Shown piece by piece: positions 7,919-14,061 of a DNA stretch of 14,332 bases; the stretch's first letter is position 1, and each line of letters begins with the position of its first letter. A model generated the notes under the pieces. That model was given only the letters and a program-made list of their open reading frames with translations. It did not search any database and was not told the origin of the DNA. The position numbers were made by a program, and so were the translations under genes. Origin of the DNA: Candidatus Gastranaerophilales bacterium (lineage in GTDB: Bacteria > Cyanobacteriota > Vampirovibrionia > Gastranaerophilales > Gastranaerophilaceae); NCBI GenBank assembly GCA_944326495.1, contig CALVEE010000170.1, positions 1 through 14,332 of the forward strand, written 5' to 3'.

Positions 7919-8106
7919 AGTGTCCAAATAAAACAGAAAATACTATTTCCTCTCCCTACGGGAGAGGAGCAGCCGTGTTTGAGGCTGTGCCGAAAACTAC
8001 GGATGCGGTGAGGGGGCTGCCTGTAGGGGCAAATAAAAAATTATCAAGTGAATTTAAAAGGGCAGTTTGTTTAGATAATATAATTATAAGTTAACATTGG
8101 ACAAGT
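7919..8106 (+). mobile_element. MITE-like repeat, copy 1 (non-coding, terminal inverted repeats)
   Basis: A non-coding element of about 188 bp. Its ends are inverted repeats, TGTCCAA (7921-7927) and TTGGACA (8097-8103). Inside is a hairpin with a perfect 8-bp stem and 3-nt loop (CCTCTCCC, TAC, GGGAGAGG, 7949-7967), then a second weaker stem CAGCC/GGCTG. The segment 7932-8090 aligns along its length, inverted, with 10301-10455. The best 77 bp (7949-8025) differ from copy 2 at only 5 positions by my hand count, and after small gaps the match resumes through TTTGTTTAGATAATATAA near 8066-8083. No transposase is present, so any movement would be in trans. Together with the terminator it accounts for most of the 480-bp gap between smc and the small genes; in the remaining 8107-8182 I see nothing. 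Exact ends and target duplication are uncertain. Confidence 0.65.
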
Positions 8107-8182
8107 ATGCCCAACCGACTACCCCGAAATTCGAATACGTTAAATGTCCGCTATATACATGAATTCAGGTAAAATTAATACT

Positions 8183-8215
8183 AAAAAGGCGGTATCTCAT
8201 AACTACCGCCTTTTT
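8183..8215 (-). terminator. Rho-independent terminator of the small-gene operon (bidirectional symmetry)
   Basis: AAAAAGGCGGTA (8183-8194) and TACCGCCTTTTT (8204-8215) form a perfect 12-bp stem around a 9-nt loop. On the - strand the stem ends in GCC followed by TTTTT, 30 bp past the stop of the 99-residue gene. The A-run and T-run make it able to work on either strand. Confidence 0.9.
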
Positions 8216-8245
8216 CAATATTAATTTTGCCGTAATCTTAAAGTT

Positions 8246-8545
8246 TTACTTTGCAAATTCACCGGTATAAAAACTCATAAGATTTGCCAGCCTGTGCTGT
8301 TTTTCAGCAGCACGTTCAATACTTTCTTTGATTTCACTTAATTCTTTTAATAATGTATTTAAATCTTTACGTCGTTTGCTCTCTAGGCGTACCTCCTTAT
8401 TATACTGTTCCTGACGTGTTTGGGCATTATTGCCCGTGGTTTGCTGAACCTCCTTTGCTGTTCTGTTGTCTGATATTTCGTCCAAATCGATTTCTATCCA
8501 ATTGGGCGAAAAACACTTTTCCGCATATGTTTTTTTGTTATCCAT
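8246..8545 (-). CDS. Small hypothetical protein with a C-terminal coiled coil (99 aa)
   Basis: I do not recognise this protein. It is acidic and basic mixed, has no signal peptide and no membrane segment, so it should be cytoplasmic. Residues about 1-28 contain an aromatic/acidic stretch (CFSPNWIEIDLDEISDN), about 29-50 are Gln/Asn/Thr rich and probably disordered, and about 50-90 form a charged helix with heptad-like spacing of Leu and Ile (LNTLLKELSEIKESIERAAE), suggestive of a coiled coil. The gene is well supported: AAGGAG lies 6 nt before the ATG, the RBS begins right after the stop of the upstream small gene, and a strong terminator follows 30 bp downstream. It is the last gene of a short operon divergent from ftsZ. 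A role as a partner or adaptor protein would be speculation. Confidence 0.8.
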   Translation of the reverse strand: MDNKKTYAEKCFSPNWIEIDLDEISDNRTAKEVQQTTGNNAQTRQEQYNKEVRLESKRRKDLNTLLKELSEIKESIERAAEKQHRLANLMSFYTGEFAK

Positions 8546-8554
8546 ATGTGCTCC

Positions 8555-8728
8555 TTAATAATTTTTTGCAGGCCTAAAACTGCTAAAAAAATCAGTCATA
8601 CGCCACAAAATTCCTGATACAAAATTTTTGCATTCCAAATAATCCCTTCTGACTTCCTGATACTCTTTCGAGTTGAAATCAAATGTTGTCATCTCAGAGT
8701 ATTCAATTAGTGCTTCATGTTCGTCCAT
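8555..8728 (-). CDS. Small hypothetical protein (57 aa), first or second gene of the pair
   Basis: I do not recognise this protein. The frame is open to a TTG at 8746, but the ATG at 8728 is preferred because AAGAGG (8740-8735) sits 6 nt upstream of it. The product is short and acidic (MDEHEALIEYSEMTTFDFNS, then YQEVRRDYLECKNFVSGILW), with a Trp/Phe-rich C-terminal part MTDFFSSFRPAKNY that could be an amphipathic helix. There is no signal peptide. Its stop (8557-8555) is 9 nt before the ATG of the 99-residue gene, whose ribosome site lies in that gap, so the two are surely co-transcribed and probably functionally linked. Confidence 0.65.
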   Translation of the reverse strand: MDEHEALIEYSEMTTFDFNSKEYQEVRRDYLECKNFVSGILWRMTDFFSSFRPAKNY

Positions 8729-8742
8729 CACATACCTCTTAA

Positions 8743-8928
8743 TCAACAGCGGGGTAAATGTAACTTATCCTGTTGGTTAAGATTACCAACCCCTTTTGTA
8801 TACACGTTTTGTTTTGCTTTCTTTTTGCTTACAGATATGTTATCGGCATTTTTTTGAAAAACTTTAGGGTTTTTATTAATATTGTTACAAATATTTACAA
8901 AAACCCTCTCAAAGCCAGCAGCGTCCAT
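8743..8928 (-). CDS. Possible small basic protein (61 aa), doubtful
   Basis: A Lys/Asn-rich frame (KNPKVFQKNADNISVSKKKA in the middle) ends 14 nt before the next small gene, a spacing that fits an operon. Against it, the ATG at 8928 has no Shine-Dalgarno sequence, the composition looks like translated AT-rich intergenic DNA, and the region should also contain the promoter of the small-gene operon. I do not recognise any family. It is listed because it would be the first gene of that operon if real. Confidence 0.25.
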   Translation of the reverse strand: MDAAGFERVFVNICNNINKNPKVFQKNADNISVSKKKAKQNVYTKGVGNLNQQDKLHLPRC

Positions 8929-8971
8929 GCTTTTTCATGTAAACTTATATTAACAAGAGCTCTGATAAAAC

Positions 8972-9000
8972 TTTACATTTGTCTCTATTTAAAATAGTAT
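8972..9000 (+). promoter_or_regulatory. Promoter of ftsZ
   Basis: TTTACA (8972-8977; five of six bases of the -35 consensus) and TAGTAT (8995-9000; four of six bases of the -10 consensus) are separated by exactly 17 bp. The predicted start near 9007 gives a leader of about 38 nt ending in the AAAGAGG ribosome site. The rest of 8747-9044 shows no RNA gene; it is the divergent control region shared with the small-gene operon. Confidence 0.55.
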
Positions 9001-9044
9001 GTTAATATAGTGGTATAGTATAGAAAATAAAAAGAGGAATAATT

Positions 9045-10214
9045 GTGGATAACTTAGGACCAGATATTTTTGGAAGAAAAGATATTGAAAATATACAATC
9101 ATCAGATAATATGGCACCTCTTCCATCGCCGGGTGTTAATCCGGCTAAGATAAAAGTTATAGGTGTAGGCGGCGGCGGCGGAAACGCTGTTAACAGAATG
9201 ATTAAATCAGGCCTTGCAGGGGTTGAATTCTGGCTTATGAATACGGATTTGCAGGTATTAAATAATTCAATATGCAAAAATAAAATCCAGCTGGGTGCTA
9301 AGTTAACAAACGGCCTTGGTGCCGGCGGAGAGCCTCAGGTTGGCGAAAAAGCTGCTGAAGAAGCACAACAGGAAATTACAAGTGCAATAGAAGGTGCTGA
9401 TATGGTATTTGTAACCGCAGGTATGGGCGGCGGTACAGGTACGGGTGCAGCTCCAGTTGTTGCTAAGATTGCTAAAGATTTAGGAATTTTAACTATCGGC
9501 GTTGTAACAAAACCGTTCTCTTTTGAAGGAAAAAGAAGAGCTAATCAGGCACAACAGGGATTGGAAAAATTAAGAGAATCGGTTGATGCTTTGATTGTTA
9601 TTCCGAATGATAAGCTGTTAGATGTAGTAGACAGACGCGTTTCTCTTCAAGAATCATTCATTGTTGTTGATGAAGTTCTCTTAAGAGGTGTTCAAGGTAT
9701 TTCAGATATCATTACAATACCGGGCTTGATCAACGTAGACTTTGCTGATGTCAAAAGTGTTATGGCTGCATCGGGCTCAGCTCTTATGGGTATCGGCCGC
9801 GGTACAGGTGAAGGGAGGGCTATTGAAGCTGCTAAGATTGCGATTAATTCACAGCTTCTTGAAACTTCAATCAATGGTGCATCCGGTGTTATCGTTAATA
9901 TTACAGGCGGACCTGATATGACATTGCACGAAGTAACTGATGCTACTAACATTATTAATGATGCGGTATTAGATGATGCAAGAGTTATTATCGGTGCGGT
10001 TGTTGATGATAATATTCAGGGCGAGATTCAGATTACTGTTATTGCTACAGGATTTGAACTCAAATCGCAGATGCCTATTGAAGAAAAAGTTGAAAGCCGT
10101 TCAATTAGTGCTGCAGAGTTTTTCTCAGGTGCGTTCAATAACTCGCAGCAGCCTAAGGCTCCTACAATGTCATCTTTTTCAGACATTCAAATTCCGGATT
10201 TTTTACGTAAATAA
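9045..10214 (+). CDS. ftsZ: Cell division GTPase FtsZ
   Basis: A complete 389-residue FtsZ, the tubulin homologue that forms the division ring at midcell. A variable N-terminal tail (1-33) precedes the GTPase domain IKVIGVGGGGGNAVNRMI (36-53). The tubulin signature GGGTGTGAAP is at 128-137, and the T7 loop with the NxDxxD catalytic residues is Asn230, Asp232 and Asp235 (NVDFADV). After a short linker (about 340-375) comes the conserved C-terminal peptide IQIPDFLRK (381-389) that binds membrane anchors and other division proteins. The start is a GTG at 9045 with GAGG 7 nt upstream; no ATG is as well placed. GVEFWLMNTD (59-68) resembles cyanobacterial FtsZ. No ftsQ, ftsA or mur gene is adjacent; the gene stands alone with its own promoter and is bracketed by inverted MITE-like repeats. 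Confidence 0.98.
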   Translation: MDNLGPDIFGRKDIENIQSSDNMAPLPSPGVNPAKIKVIGVGGGGGNAVNRMIKSGLAGVEFWLMNTDLQVLNNSICKNKIQLGAKLTNGLGAGGEPQVGEKAAEEAQQEITSAIEGADMVFVTAGMGGGTGTGAAPVVAKIAKDLGILTIGVVTKPFSFEGKRRANQAQQGLEKLRESVDALIVIPNDKLLDVVDRRVSLQESFIVVDEVLLRGVQGISDIITIPGLINVDFADVKSVMAASGSALMGIGRGTGEGRAIEAAKIAINSQLLETSINGASGVIVNITGGPDMTLHEVTDATNIINDAVLDDARVIIGAVVDDNIQGEIQITVIATGFELKSQMPIEEKVESRSISAAEFFSGAFNNSQQPKAPTMSSFSDIQIPDFLRK

Positions 10215-10237
10215 TTTGTGTAGAGGTTGGTATATAA

Positions 10238-10270
10238 AAAGAGGGTGGCTTTTTTTGAGTCATCCTCTTT
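10238..10270. terminator. Hairpin terminator after ftsZ
   Basis: AAAGAGGGTGGCT (10238-10250) pairs with AGTCATCCTCTTT (10258-10270) over 13 bp, including two G-T wobbles, with a 7-nt T-rich loop. It lies 23 bp past the ftsZ stop. The T-run after the stem is short on the + strand (TTT, then AAATTATT) and better on the - strand (TTTTT), so the strength for ftsZ is uncertain. Confidence 0.65.
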
Positions 10271-10275
10271 AAATT

Positions 10276-10301
10276 ATTGTTAGGCAGGTATGCTTAACAA
10301 T
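10276..10301. repeat. Second hairpin, at the edge of the MITE-like copy
   Basis: ATTGTTAGGC (10276-10285) and GCTTAACAAT (10292-10301) pair over 10 bp with one G-T wobble and a 6-nt loop. The right arm is also the left end of MITE-like copy 2, and TTGTTAGGC resembles the other end of that copy, TTGTTAGGGC at 10458-10467. It may be a remnant of another end rather than a terminator. Confidence 0.4.
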
Positions 10302-10467
10302 AACTTATTATATTATCTAAACAAGCTGCACTTTTAAAATTCACAGTTTTTTGTTTGTTCTTACAGACTGCCCCCTCACCGCATCCGTAGTTTTCGGCAT
10401 GGCCTCAAACACGGCTGCTCCTCTCCCGTAGGGCGAGGTAAATGTTCTTTTTGTTTTTTGTTAGGGC
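10292..10467 (-). mobile_element. MITE-like repeat, copy 2 (inverted relative to copy 1)
   Basis: Read on the - strand, 10455-10301 matches 7932-8096 of copy 1 nearly throughout, with the highest identity at 10362-10438 (72 of 77 by hand count). Its own ends are imperfect inverted repeats, GCTTAACAA (10292-10300) and TTGTTAGGGC (10458-10467); these ends differ from those of copy 1, suggesting drift or different boundaries. The hairpin CCTC(G)CCC/GGGAGAGG keeps all but one pair. No ORF lies in it. Together with the post-ftsZ hairpins and the control region of the next gene it fills the 346-bp gap 10215-10560. Confidence 0.65.
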
Positions 10468-10509
10468 TTTTCTGTTATTTTAAATAACGATTACACAATA
10501 TCCGTAACT

Positions 10510-10542
10510 TTAGATAATTGTCTAATTGTAAGCATCTATAAT
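10510..10542 (+). promoter_or_regulatory. Candidate operator and -10 box of the flavoprotein gene
   Basis: TTAGATAATTGTCTAA (10510-10525) is a 16-bp palindrome with a single mismatched pair. Eleven bp after it is a perfect TATAAT (10537-10542). The -35 position for this box (about 10514-10519) falls inside the palindrome and is not a good TTGACA, which fits a regulated promoter where a dimeric repressor or activator binds. The predicted leader is only about 12 nt and contains no Shine-Dalgarno sequence. The regulator is unknown. Confidence 0.4.
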
Positions 10543-10560
10543 TTTATTAATAATCCATAT

Positions 10561-11910
10561 ATGAAAATAATAATTATAGGCGGTGTTGCAGCCGGTGCTA
10601 AAGCTGCCGCAAAATCAAAAAGAATGCTTCCGGATTCGGAAGTTCATATCTACACACAAGATACACACGTATCATACTCTTCTTGCGGACTTCCATACTA
10701 TATTGCAGGAGATTTTCAGGATTGGCATAAACTTGTTATAAGAACGGTTGAAGAATTTGAAAAAAGCGGGATAAATATTCATACAGAGCACCTTGTAACA
10801 AAAATTCTCCCGGCAGATAAAAAAATTCTTGTTAAAAATCTAAAGGGCGGAAGCTGTGAGTTTGTTGAATATGATAAACTAATAATCGCTACCGGCTCTA
10901 TTCCGTTTATTCCGGATATTAAAAACCGTGAACTGAAAAATGTGTTTAAGGTGAGAACTCTTGAGGACGGGATTAATATAAAAGAAGCTATGCTAAAATC
11001 CCGAAATATAACTATTATTGGAGGCGGTTATATCGCAATTGAGCTTATAGAAGCTTTCGTTAAAAACAACAAGAATGTTACTCTTGTTGAACAGGCGCCT
11101 TTTATTTTATCAGTTTTTGATGAAGATATATCCTCACTAATCCAGACATATATTTTAGAAAACTCAAATAATCTCGTCAAAATTATAAACGAAGATACCA
11201 TTACAGAATTTGTAGGCGAAGATACGGTTCACGGGGTTTTAACTTCTAAAGGGCTCGGCTTTGAAACAGATATGGTAATCATAGCTGCAGGCGTACGCCC
11301 TGTAGTTGATTTAGCAAAAGAAGCCGGAATTGAACTCGGAATAACCGGAGCAATAAAGGTTAACAGCCGTATGGAGACAAATATCTCCGATATTTATGCA
11401 TGCGGAGATTGCGTCGAAAAAGTTAATATGGTATCTAATACTCCTGTGTGGGTTCCTCTGGGTTCTACTGCTAATAAAGAAGGACGTATAGCGGCAATAA
11501 ACGCCTGCAAAGGAGTTGAAGATTTTGAGGGAATTTTAGGTTCTGCTGTTTTAAGATACCATACTCTTAATATTTCAATGACGGGGCTAACCGAAAAACA
11601 AGCTCGCAAATTGGGGTACGATGCTGTTTCTGTTGTAATTACTAAACGGGATAAGGCGGGTTATATGCCTGAAGTGCAAAACGTTACACTAAAGCTTATT
11701 GCGGACAGACGCACGCATAAAGTCTTAGGCGCACAAGCTATTGGATGCGGTGATGCTGATAAAAGAGTTAACACTGTATCTGTAGGACTTACAAGCGGCA
11801 TGAGAGTTGAAGATTTGCTTGATGTTGACCTAACCTACGCACCGCCCTTTTCTACCAGTATTGATATACTCATATCTGCCGCTAGAATTCTCAAATCAAA
11901 GTTAAATTGA
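10561..11910 (+). CDS. CoA-disulfide reductase / NADH oxidase-type FAD flavoprotein
   Basis: A 449-residue FAD- and NAD(P)H-dependent pyridine nucleotide-disulfide oxidoreductase of the single-cysteine class. The FAD-binding fold starts at residue 1 (MKIIIIGGVAAGAKAAAKSK). The redox Cys42 lies in SYSSCGLPYYIAG, the position of the catalytic Cys of CoA-disulfide reductase, NADH oxidase and NADH peroxidase. The NAD(P)H motif ITIIGGGYIAIELIE is at about 150-164 and the second FAD motif IYACGDC at about 278-284. The dimerisation domain keeps the CoA-reductase tyrosines in KAGYMP (Tyr368) and DLTYAPPFS (Tyr426), which favours CoA-disulfide or related persulfide reduction over water-forming oxidase. 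No C-terminal rhodanese domain is fused. It would maintain thiol balance in the cytoplasm. No Shine-Dalgarno is visible before the ATG; a palindrome and a -10 box lie just upstream. Its 3' end overlaps the end of bioA by 9 bp on the other strand. Confidence 0.88.
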   Translation: MKIIIIGGVAAGAKAAAKSKRMLPDSEVHIYTQDTHVSYSSCGLPYYIAGDFQDWHKLVIRTVEEFEKSGINIHTEHLVTKILPADKKILVKNLKGGSCEFVEYDKLIIATGSIPFIPDIKNRELKNVFKVRTLEDGINIKEAMLKSRNITIIGGGYIAIELIEAFVKNNKNVTLVEQAPFILSVFDEDISSLIQTYILENSNNLVKIINEDTITEFVGEDTVHGVLTSKGLGFETDMVIIAAGVRPVVDLAKEAGIELGITGAIKVNSRMETNISDIYACGDCVEKVNMVSNTPVWVPLGSTANKEGRIAAINACKGVEDFEGILGSAVLRYHTLNISMTGLTEKQARKLGYDAVSVVITKRDKAGYMPEVQNVTLKLIADRRTHKVLGAQAIGCGDADKRVNTVSVGLTSGMRVEDLLDVDLTYAPPFSTSIDILISAARILKSKLN

Positions 11911-13245
11911 TAGAATTTCTCTTGTGCATTCTAATGCAATATCGGTAACATAGTCCATGTCGTTTTCTTCTATAACAAGTGGCGGATTAAAATAGATTAC
12001 ATCACCTAGCGGACGCAGAAGAACGCCTTTTTCAAGAGCTTTCTTGTATATCCCGTAACCGGTTCTTTTTCTATAATCCGGCGGTTCTTTTGTTTTTTTA
12101 TCTTTAACCAGCTCTATTGCGTTAATTAAACCAATTGAACGGACTTCTCCGACATTTTCAAGCGGCAGAAATTTTTCTTTTATAATTTTATTAAAATAAA
12201 GAGCTTTCTTATTAGCCTGGGCAATAATATTTTCTTCTCTCAAAATCTTTAAGACTTCAACTGCAGCAGAGCACGCAAGCGGGTTCCCTGCGTATGTATG
12301 AGAGTGCATAAATGCTTGTCCTTTTAAATAATCATCATAAAACGCATCATAAATCTCCTGTGTCGTAACAGCAATAGACATGGGCATATAACCGCCCGTC
12401 AAGCCTTTCGAAAGACACATTATATCAGGGCTTACGTCTGCATGGTTAAAGGCGAACATTTTTCCCGTCCTTCCGTAACCCGTTGCAATTTCGTCTGCTA
12501 TTAAATGAACATTAAATTTATCGCACAAGTCCCGTAATTTTTTGAGATATAGAGGCGGATAAATTTTCATTCCGGCAGAACCCTGCAGGAGCGGCTCTAC
12601 TATAATCGCAGCAGTTTCTTTTCCGTATTCTTCAAAAGCTTTTTCAGCGTTCTTGAAGCATTCGCAATTACAATTCTCTCTGCATTGATTGTACGGGCAC
12701 CGGAAGCAGTCAGGGCCTTCGATTCTTACGACATCTAAAAGTATTGGTTTATACAATTCTGAATACAAATCAACTCCGCCTACTGAAAGCGCGCCGATTG
12801 TTTCTCCATGGTAAGCGTCTGTAAGCGCCATAAACCGTTTTTTCTCCGGATGTCCTGTTTGATAATGGTATTGAAAACTCATCTTCAAAGCCATTTCAAT
12901 TGCAGCAGAGCCGTTATCGGCAAAATTGAATTTGCATAACCCCTCCGGAAGAACTTTTGCTAATTCCTGACATAAAGTTATTGCAGGCTTGTGGGTAAAA
13001 TTAGCAAAAATAACATGTTCCAGAGAGTCAATCTGTTTTTTTACTGCAGCATTAATCCTTTGATTAGCATGTCCAAGAAGATTGCACCACCATGAGCTTA
13101 TAACATCTTTATAGCATTTTCCGTTAATATCGTATAAATTTATTCCCTCGCCTCTTTCAATCACAATCGGAGGAAGAGTTTCATAATCCTTCATCTGCGA
13201 GCAGGGATGCCAGATGTATTTCAAATCCTCTTTCTGCCAGTCCAT
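11902..13245 (-). CDS. bioA: Adenosylmethionine-8-amino-7-oxononanoate aminotransferase BioA
   Basis: A 447-residue PLP aminotransferase that converts 7-keto-8-aminopelargonate to 7,8-diaminopelargonate, normally using S-adenosylmethionine as amino donor. The N-terminal IWHPCSQMKDYE and SSWWCNLLGH (50-59) are BioA hallmarks. The PLP site is DEIATGYGRTG (251-261, Asp251) with the Schiff-base Lys280 in CLSKGLTGGYMPMS, and HTYAGNPLAC (316-325) and RPLGDVIYFNPPL (411-423, Arg411) complete the active site. The length is typical. Unusual is a cluster of six cysteines at 180, 183, 188, 192, 194 and 196, in a loop before EPLLQGSAGM; it could bind a metal but is not part of the catalytic machinery. 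The ATG lies inside the end of bioD with an excellent GGAGG 5 nt upstream, so the two genes overlap by 25 bp and are coupled. Its stop overlaps the 3' end of the flavoprotein gene. Confidence 0.96.
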   Translation of the reverse strand: MDWQKEDLKYIWHPCSQMKDYETLPPIVIERGEGINLYDINGKCYKDVISSWWCNLLGHANQRINAAVKKQIDSLEHVIFANFTHKPAITLCQELAKVLPEGLCKFNFADNGSAAIEMALKMSFQYHYQTGHPEKKRFMALTDAYHGETIGALSVGGVDLYSELYKPILLDVVRIEGPDCFRCPYNQCRENCNCECFKNAEKAFEEYGKETAAIIVEPLLQGSAGMKIYPPLYLKKLRDLCDKFNVHLIADEIATGYGRTGKMFAFNHADVSPDIMCLSKGLTGGYMPMSIAVTTQEIYDAFYDDYLKGQAFMHSHTYAGNPLACSAAVEVLKILREENIIAQANKKALYFNKIIKEKFLPLENVGEVRSIGLINAIELVKDKKTKEPPDYRKRTGYGIYKKALEKGVLLRPLGDVIYFNPPLVIEENDMDYVTDIALECTREILSI

Positions 13246-13907
13246 AATTCCTCCAAAAGTTCTATGTCCTTCTGATTTCTTTTAACCGTTGCAGCAATTT
13301 TTACTCCGGTTAAATATTCTATCTGTTCCAAATTATCCTGATGCATAAAATTTTCTGGCTCAAAATTGTTGAGTATAATTCCCCTGATTTCAATATTGTT
13401 TTGTTCAGCGTATTCTACCGTAAGCAGAACTGAATTAATTGTCCCGAGTCCCGCATCAGCCGTGATAACTATAGGCGCTTCCAGCTCTTTGATTAAATCT
13501 TTCAACAGATATTTTTCCCCGTCTCCTAATCTCAAAGGGCAGGTAATCCCTCCTGCGCCTTCTGTCAGAATATAGTCAAACCTTTTTTCAAGAACTTTAT
13601 AATGCTCTAAAATTTTATCCGTATCAATAATTTCACCGGCTCTTCTGCCTGCAAGATGTGGAGATACAGCTTCTTCCCACCAGTAAGTTACACACTCATC
13701 AGCCTCAAGCGGAAGTTTTGAGGTTTTAACCACATAATTTGCATCACTTTCAATAAGTTTGCCGTCTTGAACTTTGACTCCGCTTAAAACAGGTTTAAAA
13801 TAACTGCAGTTAAGCCCTGTTTCGCGCATCTTTTTTACAATAAGAGCTGAAACATATGTTTTTCCGATGTCAGTGCCTGTTGCTGTTAAAAAAATATTCT
13901 TTCCCAT
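13221..13907 (-). CDS. bioD: ATP-dependent dethiobiotin synthetase BioD
   Basis: A 228-residue P-loop enzyme that carboxylates 7,8-diaminopelargonate to dethiobiotin using ATP and CO2, the step directly after BioA. The P-loop is TATGTDIGKT (8-17, Lys16). The substrate residues KPVLSG (38-43, Lys38 and Ser42) and SPHLAGRRAG (82-91) are present, as is the Mg/ATP motif TEGAGG (115-120). Asn180 in ILNNFEP lies where the family contacts the adenine base. The frame extends to a GTG at 13925, but the ATG at 13907 gives the normal BioD start MGKNIFLTATGTD and is preferred. There is no clear Shine-Dalgarno before either start. bioD is first in the operon and bioA starts within its last 25 bp. No bioB, bioC or bioF lies in the window, and no BirA-type operator is visible upstream. 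Confidence 0.95.
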   Translation of the reverse strand: MGKNIFLTATGTDIGKTYVSALIVKKMRETGLNCSYFKPVLSGVKVQDGKLIESDANYVVKTSKLPLEADECVTYWWEEAVSPHLAGRRAGEIIDTDKILEHYKVLEKRFDYILTEGAGGITCPLRLGDGEKYLLKDLIKELEAPIVITADAGLGTINSVLLTVEYAEQNNIEIRGIILNNFEPENFMHQDNLEQIEYLTGVKIAATVKRNQKDIELLEELWTGRKRI

Positions 13908-13915
13908 ACAGCCTA

Positions 13916-13944
13916 ATTTTAGCACTAAGTATTTTTCACAGCAA
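13916..13944 (-). promoter_or_regulatory. Weak candidate promoter of bioDA
   Basis: On the - strand TTGCTG (13944-13939) and TAAAAT (13921-13916) are spaced by exactly 17 bp. The -10 box ends 8 nt before the bioD ATG, so the transcript would be leaderless or nearly so. That agrees with the lack of a Shine-Dalgarno, but the -35 is poor and AT-rich DNA gives such boxes by chance. Confidence 0.3.
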
Positions 13945-14020
13945 TGAACTTGTATTTTTTTTAAAATTAACTTTCCTTCAGTATTGCAAGCTCCACACTT
14001 AAATATTTAGTAATCATAAG

Positions 14021-14061
14021 TAGTCCAATAAGAACAAAAAGAGCGCTTTCCTCTCCCTACG
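14021..14061 (+). mobile_element. MITE-like repeat, copy 3, truncated or interrupted
   Basis: AACAAAAAGA (14033-14042) then 7 variable bases then CCTCTCCCTACG (14050-14061) aligns without gaps to the start of copies 1 and 2 (7932 onward and 10455 downward). TAGTCCAATAA at 14021-14031 corresponds to the copy 1 end GTGTCCAAATAA. The match stops abruptly at 14061, in the 3-nt loop of the hairpin, and the sequence continues CACTAGTGTCCAAG. The missing remainder of the repeat is not seen further on in the window. Confidence 0.55.

Noticed and set aside
8726..8746. TTG start at 8746 for the 57-residue gene
   Set aside because: The in-frame ATG at 8728 has an AAGAGG site at the right distance; using TTG would place that site inside the coding sequence.
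8747..9044. tRNA or other structured RNA in the divergent region before ftsZ
   Set aside because: No cloverleaf, no conserved T-loop or CCA-type end, and no strong hairpin with a T-run was found.
9692..9952. 86-codon frame antisense to ftsZ
   Set aside because: A mirror of the ftsZ codon pattern with no start signal; ftsZ is certain here.
13907..13925. Upstream GTG start for bioD at 13925
   Set aside because: It would add six residues before the canonical MGKNIFLTATGTD start, has no ribosome site, and the family normally starts at the later ATG.
13908..13990. BirA (biotin repressor) operator upstream of bioD
   Set aside because: No TTGTAAAC-type half-sites in inverted arrangement are visible; only a short TTAG..CTAA palindrome, too small to claim.
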